From Hallerella porci (GTDB lineage Bacteria > Fibrobacterota > Fibrobacteria > Fibrobacterales > Fibrobacteraceae): a stretch of DNA of 64,000 bases. Below, one piece after another: positions 1 to 9,081 of this stretch. The stretch is from positions 186,001 to 250,000 of the forward strand of contig NZ_QGHD01000001.1 of the NCBI RefSeq assembly GCF_003148885.1. Direction: 5' to 3'. The position numbers were made by a program, and so were the translations under genes. The stretch's first letter is position 1, and each line of letters starts with the position of its first letter. The notes under the pieces were generated by a model. It was given only the letters and a program-made list of their open reading frames with translations, ran no database searches and was not told the origin of the DNA.

Positions 1-1288
1 CGAGAGTGTTTCCGCGGTCGCGAATTTCTTCAAAAATTTTCCAAAGTTTTTCGACATCGGTTTTAAAAAGTCCGCTGGCGGGTTCGTCGAGGCAAATGCA
101 CATGCCGTCTAAATGTCCCGTTGCTAAAGGCGAAAGCCGAAGTCTTCCGAGTTCTCCGCCCGAAAGGGAACTGCCGATGCGCCCGGCGCCCAAGTAGCCG
201 AGTCCGATTTTGTTCACCGCGTGAATGCGTGCGAAAAGCATTTCGGCGGTGCTTTTCAAATGTTCGGGAAGAATCCCGTTAAAAATTTCCGGCAAAATTT
301 TTTCTAATTCAGCAAAAGAAGAGCTTAAAATTTTTCGCCAAGAAATTCCTTGCACGCTCGATTCCAAGATGAAATTTTGCAGACGAAAACCGCCGCAGTC
401 CGGACAAATTTCTGCATCTTTGTCTTCGGTTTTGCTTTCGATTTCTCCGTTGCCGCCACAAGTTTTGCATTGAAAATGCAGAGAATGCGGAGACAAGTCC
501 GCAGGATTTAACGCTGCCGCTGTCGTATCGTGTTCGGCGCAAAATGGAATTGTGCTAAAAATTTTTCGTTCGCTACCCAAATCCAAGATGACTTTTGTAT
601 GCGAAAAACGGAGAGTCGCGTCGACGGCTTCGGCGATGCGTGTGCGGACGCCTTCGCGGATAATGACGCGGTCGAGGACGACGAAAATTTCTTGGGGAAC
701 GAGAAGCTTTTCTTCTGCGCGAAGCGCATCGAGAGAATAACTTTTTCCGTCGGCGATAACGCGGGAATATCCTTGCGAAAGAAGAGTTGCCGAAATGGCA
801 TCGAGCGATAAATTTTTGACTTCAACGGCAGCGAGAAATTGGAGACGACTGCCGAGGGGAAGTTCGCAAATTTTCACGATGATATTTTCACGCGTGTCAC
901 ACGTCATCGGTTTTCCGCAGATGGGACATGCAGGATTTGCAAGTGCAGCCCATAAAATGCGCAGCGGAAATTCGCATTCCGAAATCGAAAGCGGCGAAGA
1001 TTTTGCGGGAGCGTCTCCGCGGGAAGCTGAAATCGCAATGCTTGGGCGCAGACCGTCCGCGCTATCGAGCGGAATATTGGTGCGGCCTCCCAAAATTTTG
1101 AGTGCAAAAGGACTCAGCGTTTCCAAGTAACGGCGGCGACTTTCTCCGTGCAAAACATCCATAACGAGAGAAGATTTTCCGCAGCCCGAAGGCCCGCAGA
1201 CCACGGTAATTTTTCCGACGGGAAAGTCGGCGTTTAATTTTTTCAGATTGCGGAGATGCGCTCCGCGAAGAGAAATTTCGCTATCCAC
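1..1288 (-). CDS. UvrA-family excinuclease ATPase, N-terminal part (cut by window edge)
   Basis: The gene enters from the left edge, so only the first 429 codons are seen. They read as the N-terminal half of UvrA, the ATPase that scans DNA for lesions in nucleotide excision repair. Visible features are a Walker A GPSGCGKS at residues 32-39, the RRRYLETLSPFA stretch, Cys pairs CPICG, CKTCG and CPDCG, the ABC signature LSGGE near 375 and Walker B CICLDEP near 400. The GTG start at 1288 has GAGG six bases upstream and lies 8 bp after the preceding stop. It is divergent: the usual Q-loop segment AISIDQ reads AISASRG, and the conserved STVGT region after it is not recognisable. It could therefore be a UvrA paralogue rather than the housekeeping UvrA. 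The family is clear, the exact role is not. Confidence 0.85.
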   Translation of the reverse strand, partial: MDSEISLRGAHLRNLKKLNADFPVGKITVVCGPSGCGKSSLVMDVLHGESRRRYLETLSPFALKILGGRTNIPLDSADGLRPSIAISASRGDAPAKSSPLSISECEFPLRILWAALANPACPICGKPMTCDTRENIIVKICELPLGSRLQFLAAVEVKNLSLDAISATLLSQGYSRVIADGKSYSLDALRAEEKLLVPQEIFVVLDRVIIREGVRTRIAEAVDATLRFSHTKVILDLGSERKIFSTIPFCAEHDTTAAALNPADLSPHSLHFQCKTCGGNGEIESKTEDKDAEICPDCGGFRLQNFILESSVQGISWRKILSSSFAELEKILPEIFNGILPEHLKSTAEMLFARIHAVNKIGLGYLGAGRIGSSLSGGELGRLRLSPLATGHLDGMCICLDEPASGLFKTDVEKLWKIFEEIRDRGNTL

Positions 1289-1296
1289 GGGAAGCC

Positions 1297-1884
1297 TCAG
1301 CGTTCGCCCCAGTTGATGAAGAACGCACCAAAGGGCGTGTTGAAATCGCTATTTTCAAAGTCATCTTCGGAGATGCCGAGGAATACTCGGTAACCGCCAC
1401 CGATGCCGATTTCAATTGACGGATTGATTTGATAATTGAAATGGAGCGCCGCATCGGCGACAAAGTAACCGTCTTTTGCTTTGGAATGTTCTTCGCCTTT
1501 TGTGTTGATGCTTGTAAATCCTGCGCCTGCTGTCACGGGAATCGAAAGCGAAAAATTGCCGATTTGAAGCGGTTTATATTCGGCGAGAATTCCGAGAGAA
1601 TTATAATCGATGGAAATTTTTTTGCCGTGCTCTTTGGTGTTTACATCGTTTGCGACGGTTGCCGCATACATTCCCAAACGGAATTGCGGATGAATTTTAA
1701 CGCCGCCGTGAAAAGAAAAATAGAGAGAACCGTCTTCGAGAAGTAAAATATTATTCGCTTCAAAGCCGAGAAAAATTTTATTCTCGTCCGAAACAATTGC
1801 ATTTTCCGAATCGTTTAAACTCGAAATTTCTGCGAATGCGGGAGCGAAAAAAAGAAAAACGAAAAGGGTGAAAAATTTTTTCAC
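1297..1884 (-). CDS. Small secreted protein, probably an outer-membrane beta-barrel
   Basis: No family is recognised. The chosen GTG start overlaps the yihY stop as GTGA and has AAGG upstream. It gives a clean signal peptide, MKKFFTLFVFLFFAPAFA, with cleavage before Glu. An in-frame ATG at 1914 would add ten residues before the signal peptide and is less likely. The mature part of about 177 residues alternates hydrophobic and polar residues, with Gly-rich strands such as IEIGIGGGYRVFLG and a C-terminal FGAFFINWG stretch. This fits a small barrel of the OmpA/OmpW size class, but that is an inference from pattern. It sits between yihY and the uvrA-like gene in a likely operon. Confidence 0.7.
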   Translation of the reverse strand: MKKFFTLFVFLFFAPAFAEISSLNDSENAIVSDENKIFLGFEANNILLLEDGSLYFSFHGGVKIHPQFRLGMYAATVANDVNTKEHGKKISIDYNSLGILAEYKPLQIGNFSLSIPVTAGAGFTSINTKGEEHSKAKDGYFVADAALHFNYQINPSIEIGIGGGYRVFLGISEDDFENSDFNTPFGAFFINWGER

Positions 1885-2816
1885 AGCGAGCCTTCGGGTT
1901 GCACCCAATTCCATTTTTTAATTCCAGAACGCGGCCAAGAATAAATCGTCCAAACCAAACAATTTCCGTAGAGCATAATCGCCCAAAATCCAAAAGCAAA
2001 AAGCAGCACGAGCGGAATAAAAGCGAGTGAACCGTAGAAGAGCGACATGCGACTCACCAAACTTTTTTGCAGCATAATTAAAATGACGAGGTAACCGCAA
2101 GTGCAAACCCAAATGCCAAGGCTCACGACAAGAGAAGGCCAAAAAAGTCTTTTGTAGGAATAATGCCCTTTGCGGTAGGGCAAAAGAAAAATCGCAAAAA
2201 AGATGAGCGCAACAAAAATCACATTCATCGCGACTGTCCAAAATGTGCTCATGATTTGCGGAATCGTTTCGGCTGTCAAAAATTCCCAGTTATTCGCGAC
2301 TTCTAAAAGTCCGGTTTTCAAATGATTCACGAACATGGCAAAAAAAGCGAAACCGAGAGCGGCGACAAGAAGCAGCGGCGTATAAGCGACGAATTGTTTG
2401 AAGAATGGCCGCGAAGTTTGATTTTCCCAAACGACATTCATATTGACTTCTAAGTTGCCGATTGCGAAAATGTAAGTGATGAAAAGCGAAACAGAACCGA
2501 TGACGCCGAGAGTTCGGAGATGAATGTGCTCCGTATTTTCGAGGAGCGGCATAATATCGTCAAGCGGAAGACCGAGAGAGAAGAATTGGTCGAGAACAGG
2601 CAGATAAGTATTGAAGAAAGAACCGAGTCCGAGAGAAAGCGAAATTGCGGTGAGAAGAATTAAAAACGGAATGACCGCTAAAAACGATGTGTAAGTCATC
2701 GCTGCGGCTCGAATCGTTCCGTGATTAAACAGAAATGCTTTCGTGGAAACGATCATCACGCGAAGCGGAATCGGCCATTTGTGCGTTATTCTGTCGATGT
2801 TTTGTTCTAGTGTCAT
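1881..2816 (-). CDS. yihY: YihY/BrkB family inner-membrane protein
   Basis: This 311-residue protein has about six hydrophobic segments (roughly 44-66, 105-125, 145-165, 190-215, 225-250 and 255-280). The N-terminal AAAMTYTSFLAVIPFL stretch is characteristic of the YihY family, once misnamed ribonuclease BN, whose biochemical role is unsettled. Members sit in the cytoplasmic membrane. The ATG has AGGA about ten bases upstream, and a TATAAT hexamer lies on the same strand at 2849-2854. It is the first gene of a three-gene run with the small barrel-like protein and the uvrA-like gene. Confidence 0.88.
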   Translation of the reverse strand: MTLEQNIDRITHKWPIPLRVMIVSTKAFLFNHGTIRAAAMTYTSFLAVIPFLILLTAISLSLGLGSFFNTYLPVLDQFFSLGLPLDDIMPLLENTEHIHLRTLGVIGSVSLFITYIFAIGNLEVNMNVVWENQTSRPFFKQFVAYTPLLLVAALGFAFFAMFVNHLKTGLLEVANNWEFLTAETIPQIMSTFWTVAMNVIFVALIFFAIFLLPYRKGHYSYKRLFWPSLVVSLGIWVCTCGYLVILIMLQKSLVSRMSLFYGSLAFIPLVLLFAFGFWAIMLYGNCLVWTIYSWPRSGIKKWNWVQPEGSL

Positions 2817-2848
2817 TTCGCAAAATCCTAGAGGACTTTTAAAGTGAA

Positions 2849-2870
2849 ATTATAGCAAAATTGTTATACT
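2849..2870. promoter_or_regulatory. Divergent promoter elements for yihY and the lipoprotein at 2877
   Basis: TATAAT on the minus strand (2849-2854) faces yihY and leaves a leader of roughly 25-30 nt with an SD-like AGGA. TATACT on the plus strand (2865-2870) ends exactly 6 nt before the GTG at 2877, so that message would start at or next to its start codon. No convincing -35 hexamer is seen for either. Confidence 0.5.
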
Positions 2871-2876
2871 TGTCTT

Positions 2877-3767
2877 GTGAAATCTCTGGCTTTTTTCGTC
2901 TTCTTTCTCGGGCTATTCGTCTCGTGCGGTGGCGAATGGACTGCTGCAGATTCGACGGCGCTTTCTTGCCGCATTTCGGATGTGCCGTTTACATCGGCGG
3001 AGCAAATTTCCCTTTCTGCAGACGGCGAAGATCTTTACATTCTCGATCGATTTAATCACGTGTATGTTTACGGTCGCAATGATGCGCGGACTTGTGCATT
3101 TGAATTATTTCGGACACCGGAAAATTCCGATGGGCAAATTCCGGTGGGTCAAGCGGAAAAAATTGAAAGCGTTGGATCGTTCTTGTATTATTACGATGGC
3201 ATTTCTCTTTTGCGCTACGACGATGATGAATTTCTTTGCGACGTTTCGCTTCGGCAAATGGCGATTACATCGTCGGCAATTTATTACGCGCCTAATTCGG
3301 GATTAGAAAAATTGAAAATCAACGGAACGGGTTGCAAAAAAACGCAGACTTCGTTCGCTGCGACGCGGGTCATGGCGATGGATGCCAAAGCGGGAATGAT
3401 TGCGACGGTCGAAACTTCGGGCGCATTAACCGATCCACCGCAGCGGTTGAATATTTATAGTGAAAGCGGAAATCTTCAAGTGCGACGGGCTTTGGCCGCG
3501 GGCGATAAACGCAACACTTTGCATTTTTGTTCGGCGACGCGAATCCGTTTTGGTGCGGCATACTTGGCGCTTCTCGATGCAAAATGCGCTTACGTCGGCA
3601 TTTTTGATTTGAACGGAGAATTGATTCGTCGGGTGGATTTAACGGAAGAAGGAATCCGCGGGGCTTTGGACATTGACATCGCCCAAGATGAATTATTCAT
3701 TCTCACATCGAGTTCCATTCATCCGATTTATTATTTTGATTTTGCTAGTTTGGGCATGCTCGATTAA
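2877..3767 (+). CDS. Predicted lipoprotein, possibly beta-propeller-like
   Basis: No family is recognised. The GTG-initiated protein of 296 residues starts with a hydrophobic signal and a lipobox-like FVSC, Cys17 being the predicted lipidation site. The rest shows repeated blade-like strands such as LSADGEDLYILDRFNHVYVY, FLYYYDGISLLRY and DELFILTSSSIHPIYYFD, resembling the short repeats of beta-propellers. This suggests a periplasm-facing binding or scaffolding lipoprotein. The start is supported by TATACT six bases upstream and by the position of the signal peptide; there is no SD. It is divergent from yihY and followed by a lipid kinase. Confidence 0.65.
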   Translation: MKSLAFFVFFLGLFVSCGGEWTAADSTALSCRISDVPFTSAEQISLSADGEDLYILDRFNHVYVYGRNDARTCAFELFRTPENSDGQIPVGQAEKIESVGSFLYYYDGISLLRYDDDEFLCDVSLRQMAITSSAIYYAPNSGLEKLKINGTGCKKTQTSFAATRVMAMDAKAGMIATVETSGALTDPPQRLNIYSESGNLQVRRALAAGDKRNTLHFCSATRIRFGAAYLALLDAKCAYVGIFDLNGELIRRVDLTEEGIRGALDIDIAQDELFILTSSSIHPIYYFDFASLGMLD

Positions 3768-3822
3768 AAAGGGAAAGTTCAAATTTTGCTTATTAAAAAA
3801 TAAAAATGTAATTTAAAAGGGT

Positions 3823-4800
3823 ATGTTGAAGTTCAGCTTTTTAATCAATCCGATCAGCGGCGGTGGGCAAGGAAAGTCCATCTTAAAGTTTGTACCGGAA
3901 ATTATGCAATCCATGGGATTTGAAAATTCCGAATGGAAGGCTGAACTCACCGATGGAAAAAGGCTGCGCGAACAAATTCGCGAAGTCGCCGAAAAAACGG
4001 AAACTCTCATCGCTGTCGGCGGTGATGGCACGATGTCCACAATGCTTTCGGTAATGCTCGAATCGGGGCTCGCCGAAAAAGTTCGCTTAGGACTCATTCC
4101 GCTCGGCACAGGAAATGATTTAGCGCGCGTTTTAAATTTATACGATACCTTTGTGAATAAAGGATTGCTTTTCTTGGTGCGTCGTTTAGTGCAAGCGAAG
4201 CATCGTCCGTTTGACATTTGGAAAGTCAACGGAAAATTTGTGTTGGCAAATTATTTTTCGAGCGGAATTGACGCGCGGATTGCTCACGATTTTAATGCGG
4301 ATCGCGCATCGGGGAAAGTTTCAAGCACATCGGTAATCGCCAATAAATTGCATTATGTGCGCCGTTTCTTTGCCGATCGTCGTCATTGTTTGGGAAATGC
4401 GAAACTCAAATTTTTAACGCAAGATGGCATTTGGCAAGAAGAAGATGTTTCGGGATTTCGCACGGTCATCGTCGGCAATATTCCGAGCTTTGCGTCGGGC
4501 GCAAATCCGTTTGACGGCGGCGATATGGCGGACGGCCTTTTAGAAGTGGTGCCGGTTCCCAATATGAATTCTTTTTTCGGAGCGCTTGCGCTTGGAACGG
4601 TTCCGCTTTTAGGAAAAATTTATAAGCGTTGCTTTCTCAAAACGCATCATGCGAAAGAAATTATTTTGCAGACTTCCGAAGAAGAATTTCATCAGTTGGA
4701 TGGCGATGATTTGACGCGTCGCGTCGGCTCAGAAATTCATATTGAATTTGGTTCACGGGTGCAAATGCTCACTCTCGAACCGGGAATAAAAATCGGATGA
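3823..4800 (+). CDS. Diacylglycerol/sphingosine kinase-like lipid kinase (DAGK catalytic fold)
   Basis: The 325-residue protein has the hallmarks of the DgkB/YegS lipid kinase family: NPISGGGQGK at 9-18, the nucleotide-binding GGDGT at 66-70 and PLGTGND around 93-99. These cytosolic enzymes phosphorylate diacylglycerol or related lipids with ATP and recycle lipid precursors. The ATG has AAAAGGG close upstream. The gene overlaps lpxD by 4 bp (ATGA), so the two are probably translated together, placing the kinase in an envelope-lipid context. The substrate cannot be told from sequence. Confidence 0.88.
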   Translation: MLKFSFLINPISGGGQGKSILKFVPEIMQSMGFENSEWKAELTDGKRLREQIREVAEKTETLIAVGGDGTMSTMLSVMLESGLAEKVRLGLIPLGTGNDLARVLNLYDTFVNKGLLFLVRRLVQAKHRPFDIWKVNGKFVLANYFSSGIDARIAHDFNADRASGKVSSTSVIANKLHYVRRFFADRRHCLGNAKLKFLTQDGIWQEEDVSGFRTVIVGNIPSFASGANPFDGGDMADGLLEVVPVPNMNSFFGALALGTVPLLGKIYKRCFLKTHHAKEIILQTSEEEFHQLDGDDLTRRVGSEIHIEFGSRVQMLTLEPGIKIG

Positions 4801-5744
4801 AAAAAATAGATGCGGAATCGCTTGCGAAATTTTTAGCGGGCGAATTGCAATGGAAAACGGCGACGGAAAATTTTGAAATCACAGGTTTTGCGCCGCTGAA
4901 AGAGGCAAATCAAAATCAAATTTCTTTTTTTACGGGGAAAACGGTAACAGGTGAATTGCGGAGCGCGTCCGCGGGTTTACTTTTAGTCGCTTCGGATTTT
5001 GTGGGCGAGCCCGAAGTCGGTGCGCTTTTACGGGTGAAAAATCCGTATGCGGCGATGGTGCGGGCGGTGAAATTTTTATACGAAGAAAATTTTTCGGAAA
5101 CGAAAATTGCTGCGTCGGCAAAAATTCATCCGTCTGCAGTTGTAGAAGGAATCGTCGGTGAAAAGGCGGAAATCGGGCCGGGCTCCGTGGTGATGCGCGG
5201 GGCAGAAATTGGCGCGGGGACAATTTTGCAGGCGAATGTGACGATTTATCCGAATGTAAAAATCGGTGAAAATTGCATTTTCCAAGCGGGCGCAGTCGTG
5301 GGGTCGCGCGGCTTTGGATTTTATGTCGATGAAGATGGCGAACGCAAAATGGTTCCGCATGTGAGCGGAGTTCGCATCGGCAACCGTTCTGAATTTGGCG
5401 CAAATTCTGTCGTGGCTGCGGGATTTCTTGCGCCGACGAAAATTGGCGACGATTGTCATTTTGATTCGTTTGTGCAAATCGGGCATAATTGCGAAGTGGG
5501 AAATCGCGTTTATATGGCGTCGCAGTCGGGTCTCGGCGGGACAACCGTTGTCGAAGACGATTGTGAATTTGCAGGCGGCGCACAAATTGCGGGGCATTTA
5601 ACGATTGGTCGCGGGGCAGTCATCGCTGCGAAAGCGGGAGTCACAAAAAGCATCCCCGCGGGCGCAGTTTATGCGGGCTTTCCCGCAGAACCGATTGAAA
5701 AATGGCGCAAAGGAATCGTCTGCGTGCGAAAACTTTCGCGCTAA
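4797..5744 (+). CDS. lpxD: UDP-3-O-acylglucosamine N-acyltransferase LpxD
   Basis: LpxD adds the second hydroxyacyl chain to UDP-3-O-acylglucosamine in lipid A synthesis. The 315 residues comprise an N-terminal uridine-binding part (about 1-100) and a left-handed beta-helix of hexapeptide repeats (about 105-290). His230 in QIGHN and His267 in IAGHLTIG are 37 residues apart, the same spacing as His239 and His276 of the E. coli enzyme. The motif GSRGFGFYVDEDG is also typical. The protein is somewhat shorter than the usual 340. It overlaps the upstream lipid kinase by 4 bp and is followed by a strong hairpin. Confidence 0.9.
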   Translation: MKKIDAESLAKFLAGELQWKTATENFEITGFAPLKEANQNQISFFTGKTVTGELRSASAGLLLVASDFVGEPEVGALLRVKNPYAAMVRAVKFLYEENFSETKIAASAKIHPSAVVEGIVGEKAEIGPGSVVMRGAEIGAGTILQANVTIYPNVKIGENCIFQAGAVVGSRGFGFYVDEDGERKMVPHVSGVRIGNRSEFGANSVVAAGFLAPTKIGDDCHFDSFVQIGHNCEVGNRVYMASQSGLGGTTVVEDDCEFAGGAQIAGHLTIGRGAVIAAKAGVTKSIPAGAVYAGFPAEPIEKWRKGIVCVRKLSR

Positions 5745-5766
5745 AAATTTTGACAAGTTCAAATGA

Positions 5767-5791
5767 AAACGCACGGCGAAGCCGTGCGTTT
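5767..5791. terminator. Bidirectional hairpin between lpxD and the MBOAT gene
   Basis: A perfect 11-bp stem, AAACGCACGGC paired with GCCGTGCGTTT around a GAA loop, lies between two convergent genes. There is no long T run, but the A/T ends would serve both directions. Confidence 0.6.
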
Positions 5792-5797
5792 CAACGT

Positions 5798-7645
5798 TTA
5801 AAATTGGAAGTAGATGAACGGTGGCGAGTCTGCGCTTGAAAATTGATAAATCACAAGGCACGCAAATACGGCGAATAAAATCATCGCCCAAATGGGAAGG
5901 TGACAGAAAATGACGCGGTAAGAACGTTTAAAACGATCGGGCAACCAATGAATCGCCATGCCGAGCGCAAAGACGAGAATAATCGAAAGATGCGAATATG
6001 CCATCTGCGGAACGAGTGAAAAATTCCACGGAGAACCGATTTGATGAATCATATTACGGGCGGTTTCCCAAGCGACTTCGTTCGCTTCAGCGGGATCCAA
6101 ATTGGAACCTGCGCGGAAAAATAAACGCGTTGAAGTGATAAAGATGAATGTCAAAATCACATTCCACGCAAAACGTAAGCGGGGAAGTGGCGTCTTAGAA
6201 AAAAGTCCGTAAACGAGTTTTGCATAAATGCCAACGAAAATAATTCCGCTCCAAATGGCTGCGATTCCAAAAATCGGTTCGTAATGCAATTTGCAAAGAA
6301 TGGTGGCGACTGCTGTAATCACAAACATGAGAATTGCGCGTACTTCAATTTTTTGTTTACACCATTGCGTGTTGGCGATCATTCCGATTCCGTTTAATCC
6401 GCCCCAGATGATAAAATTCCAACTTGCGCCGTGCCAAAGTCCGCCCATGAGCTGCGTAATCATCGCATTGATATGCTTCGCAATTGTTTTGCGCGAATCC
6501 ACTCGGAAAAATGCCCAGAGCGCAAGGGCTGCGTAAAGAATGCCGAGCCCGAGTGCCACCCAAACGCTTCCCGAAAGAAGAATCGCAATCGCCGAAATGA
6601 CCGCAGTCCAAAAGAATGTGCCAAATCCTGCGCCGCGGTTTCCGCCGAGAGGAATGTAAATGTAATCGCGTAGCCAACGAGAAAGCGACATGTGCCAACG
6701 ATGCCAAAATTCCGAAGGCTTGTCGGCTTTATACGGACTGTTAAAATTCTGCGGCAAACGGAAGCCCATGAGCAGCGCAACTCCGGTCGCAATATCGGTA
6801 TAGCCCGAAAAGTCGGCGTAAACTTGTAACGAATACGCAAAGAGTGCGAGTAAATTTTCAAAGCCCGTGAAGAGTAGCGGAGTCTCGAAAACTTTATCGA
6901 CGAATTGCGTCGCCAAGAAATCGCTCATGATAATTTTTTTGGCGAGGCCGTTTAAAATCCAAAAGACTGCCATCCCAAAGGCGTGATGCGATAAGAAAAA
7001 TTTGCGGTGTAATTGCGGAATAAATTTATCGGCGCGGATAATCGGGCCGGCGACGAGTTGCGGGAAAAATGTCAAATAAAATCCGAAGTCAAAAATATTC
7101 TGAATCGGTTTTACCGTTTTCTTGAACACATCGACGCAATAGCTAATCGCTTGAAAGGTAAAAAATGAAATGCCGACAGGGAGAATGATTTGATCGACTA
7201 GAGAATTTGTATGGAAAATGCGATTGCCCGCCGCGGCAAAAAAGTTGTAGACTTTTAAATCGATGCCAAAAAGTTGGTGCACGACATCGACGAAAAAGTA
7301 CGCATATTTAAAATAGCCGAGAGTTAAAAGGTCGATGACGACGAGAGAAACGAGCAACGCAATTTTAAATCCGCGACGAGTTAATTTGTCTAAAATTTTC
7401 CCGCCGAAGAAATTGACGATGACGCAGAAAACGAGAAGCGTTAAATAACTTCCGCTCGTTTTATAATAAAAGAAAAGACTCGCAAAAAAGAGAAACGCAT
7501 TGCGCAGTAAAATTTTGCTGTGAAAAATCGTGAACAGCGCAAAGACGATGGCAAAAAATGCCCAGAAATAAAACTGCGTAAAAATCAGCGGCTTCGAAGG
7601 ATCGAATAAGAAAATGCTTTGAAGAAGGTCGGCGAGATGGTTCAT
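5798..7645 (-). CDS. MBOAT-family membrane-bound O-acyltransferase (AlgI-like)
   Basis: This 615-residue polytopic protein carries the MBOAT signatures SEFWHRWHMSLSRWLRDYIYIPLGGN and, after a membrane stretch, GLWHGASWNFIIWGGLNGIG with the conserved His. AlgI/PatB relatives move acyl groups across the inner membrane to acylate extracellular polysaccharides or peptidoglycan. It is longer than the usual ~470-500, with an extra hydrophobic C-terminal region. The start overlaps the stop of the preceding SGNH gene by 4 bp, so it is the last gene of hisS-SGNH-SGNH-MBOAT. The paired SGNH proteins would be the periplasmic partners; the acceptor is unknown. Confidence 0.9.
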   Translation of the reverse strand: MNHLADLLQSIFLFDPSKPLIFTQFYFWAFFAIVFALFTIFHSKILLRNAFLFFASLFFYYKTSGSYLTLLVFCVIVNFFGGKILDKLTRRGFKIALLVSLVVIDLLTLGYFKYAYFFVDVVHQLFGIDLKVYNFFAAAGNRIFHTNSLVDQIILPVGISFFTFQAISYCVDVFKKTVKPIQNIFDFGFYLTFFPQLVAGPIIRADKFIPQLHRKFFLSHHAFGMAVFWILNGLAKKIIMSDFLATQFVDKVFETPLLFTGFENLLALFAYSLQVYADFSGYTDIATGVALLMGFRLPQNFNSPYKADKPSEFWHRWHMSLSRWLRDYIYIPLGGNRGAGFGTFFWTAVISAIAILLSGSVWVALGLGILYAALALWAFFRVDSRKTIAKHINAMITQLMGGLWHGASWNFIIWGGLNGIGMIANTQWCKQKIEVRAILMFVITAVATILCKLHYEPIFGIAAIWSGIIFVGIYAKLVYGLFSKTPLPRLRFAWNVILTFIFITSTRLFFRAGSNLDPAEANEVAWETARNMIHQIGSPWNFSLVPQMAYSHLSIILVFALGMAIHWLPDRFKRSYRVIFCHLPIWAMILFAVFACLVIYQFSSADSPPFIYFQF

Positions 7646-9081
7646 TTTTTCACCTTCTTGTGCGCGGATTTTTTGGATTTGCTGTGCTTAATGCTTTTGG
7701 CGGGAGCATTCGCTGTGGGAAGTCTTCCGAGTGCGGGAAGATTCTGCGGAATGACCGAAATGCTCGGCGCTTCGGGGCGCATGACTTCTTTGAGCGCATC
7801 GTAAAAGAGATCGCCTAAAAGTTCATAGCCCGCATTTTTAAAATGCACATGATCTTTTTTGGCGTAATCGGCTTTCTGCCAAGTTTCAATAGATTTAAAT
7901 CCGCCCATGACTCCGTATAAATCCCAAAATCCGCCTTTGTGTTTTTTCGCTAAATCGTAACCCGCTTGGGCGACGAGAACGCTGTTTAAATTTGGCTGTT
8001 TCGTCGAAGTGAGATAGCAATCATTATTCGAAACGAAAATGAATGCGGCTTGCGGAGAAACGGATTGGATGCGGGCGATGAGTGTATCGTAGCGCGCTTT
8101 AAAAAGTTCGGAATTGAAAATTTCCACATTTGCATCGTTAATGCCAATCGCAAAAATCACTAAATCCGGTTTCGAAAATTCCAAATCGCGTTCTAAATTT
8201 TCGAGGGAAAGATACGCTTTCATATCGGCGCCATTGACTCCAATCGAATTGTAAATGAGCCCGGGAATTGTATCGTTGAGCAAAATTCCGGTGAGAGTAA
8301 ACGATGGCTGCGAATTGAAAAAATGGGAATTTGCAAAAAGCGAATCTTGTTCGGCGGGAGAAAGTTTGGAAAGCGTATCGCGGAGCCTTTTTTCTTTGTG
8401 TGCGTTCGGCCACGGGAAACTGAGAATCAAAGAATCTGCGCGGACGGGCAAATCAAAAGCAAAACTGTCCGAAAGAGAATCGCGTTCGCCGTGATAATAA
8501 ACGCCGCCGCGTTCGAGTTGTAAAATTGGTTCAATGGAATCGGGAGAAAATCCAAAAACGCGGACTTGGGTGAAATTCCAAAAATCTTCGTCGGGAATTC
8601 GACTATCGAGAACGATGCGCACTTCGGCATCGGGGTCAATGGTCGTCACTTCAAATCCCAAAACGCCGAGAGGCGGGCGCTTGCCTTTGAGAACGCTGCG
8701 CTTCCATTTGAAGTGGCCTTTTTTCCGCGATGCGTAACTCACGGGCGTATTGGTTTTTGCGGCAGCGTAAGGGAAGACAAATCCGCGGCCAGCTGCGGGA
8801 ATTTTTAATTCTTTTAAAAGACGAACTCGTGTGCGATTCGAAATAACATCGGCTTGTAAATGCGAACCGCCTAAATGTAAAATGTTGATGTTTCCTTTCC
8901 CGGTGAAAGTGAGCGAATCAAATTTGCGCAAAAATGGTGCGAACGCTGCATTTCCTGCGGGAAAGATGATGTGATTTTTCGCCGTATCAATTGGCAAGTT
9001 GATGGTTTTACTTCCCGCCAAAAGAGTCGTCGGGAAAAGGAAAATTGCAAAGAGAAAATGAAAGAAAATTTTTTTCGTCAT
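7642..9081 (-). CDS. Secreted SGNH/GDSL-type hydrolase or acetyltransferase, paralogue B
   Basis: A signal peptide (about 1-22, ending LLAG) leads a 479-residue protein. SGNH-type motifs are ILHLGGSHLQAD with the presumed nucleophile Ser73 in a GGS rather than GDS context, IFAIGINDAN (block III) and DHVHFKNAGYE with Asp410/His413. The C-terminal 30 residues are Lys-rich. Such proteins act as periplasmic esterases or O-acetyltransferases with MBOAT partners. It overlaps both neighbours by 4 bp and shares its layout with the upstream SGNH gene, suggesting an old duplication. The Asp-to-Gly change next to the nucleophile may alter or weaken catalysis. Confidence 0.8.
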   Translation of the reverse strand: MTKKIFFHFLFAIFLFPTTLLAGSKTINLPIDTAKNHIIFPAGNAAFAPFLRKFDSLTFTGKGNINILHLGGSHLQADVISNRTRVRLLKELKIPAAGRGFVFPYAAAKTNTPVSYASRKKGHFKWKRSVLKGKRPPLGVLGFEVTTIDPDAEVRIVLDSRIPDEDFWNFTQVRVFGFSPDSIEPILQLERGGVYYHGERDSLSDSFAFDLPVRADSLILSFPWPNAHKEKRLRDTLSKLSPAEQDSLFANSHFFNSQPSFTLTGILLNDTIPGLIYNSIGVNGADMKAYLSLENLERDLEFSKPDLVIFAIGINDANVEIFNSELFKARYDTLIARIQSVSPQAAFIFVSNNDCYLTSTKQPNLNSVLVAQAGYDLAKKHKGGFWDLYGVMGGFKSIETWQKADYAKKDHVHFKNAGYELLGDLFYDALKEVMRPEAPSISVIPQNLPALGRLPTANAPAKSIKHSKSKKSAHKKVKK

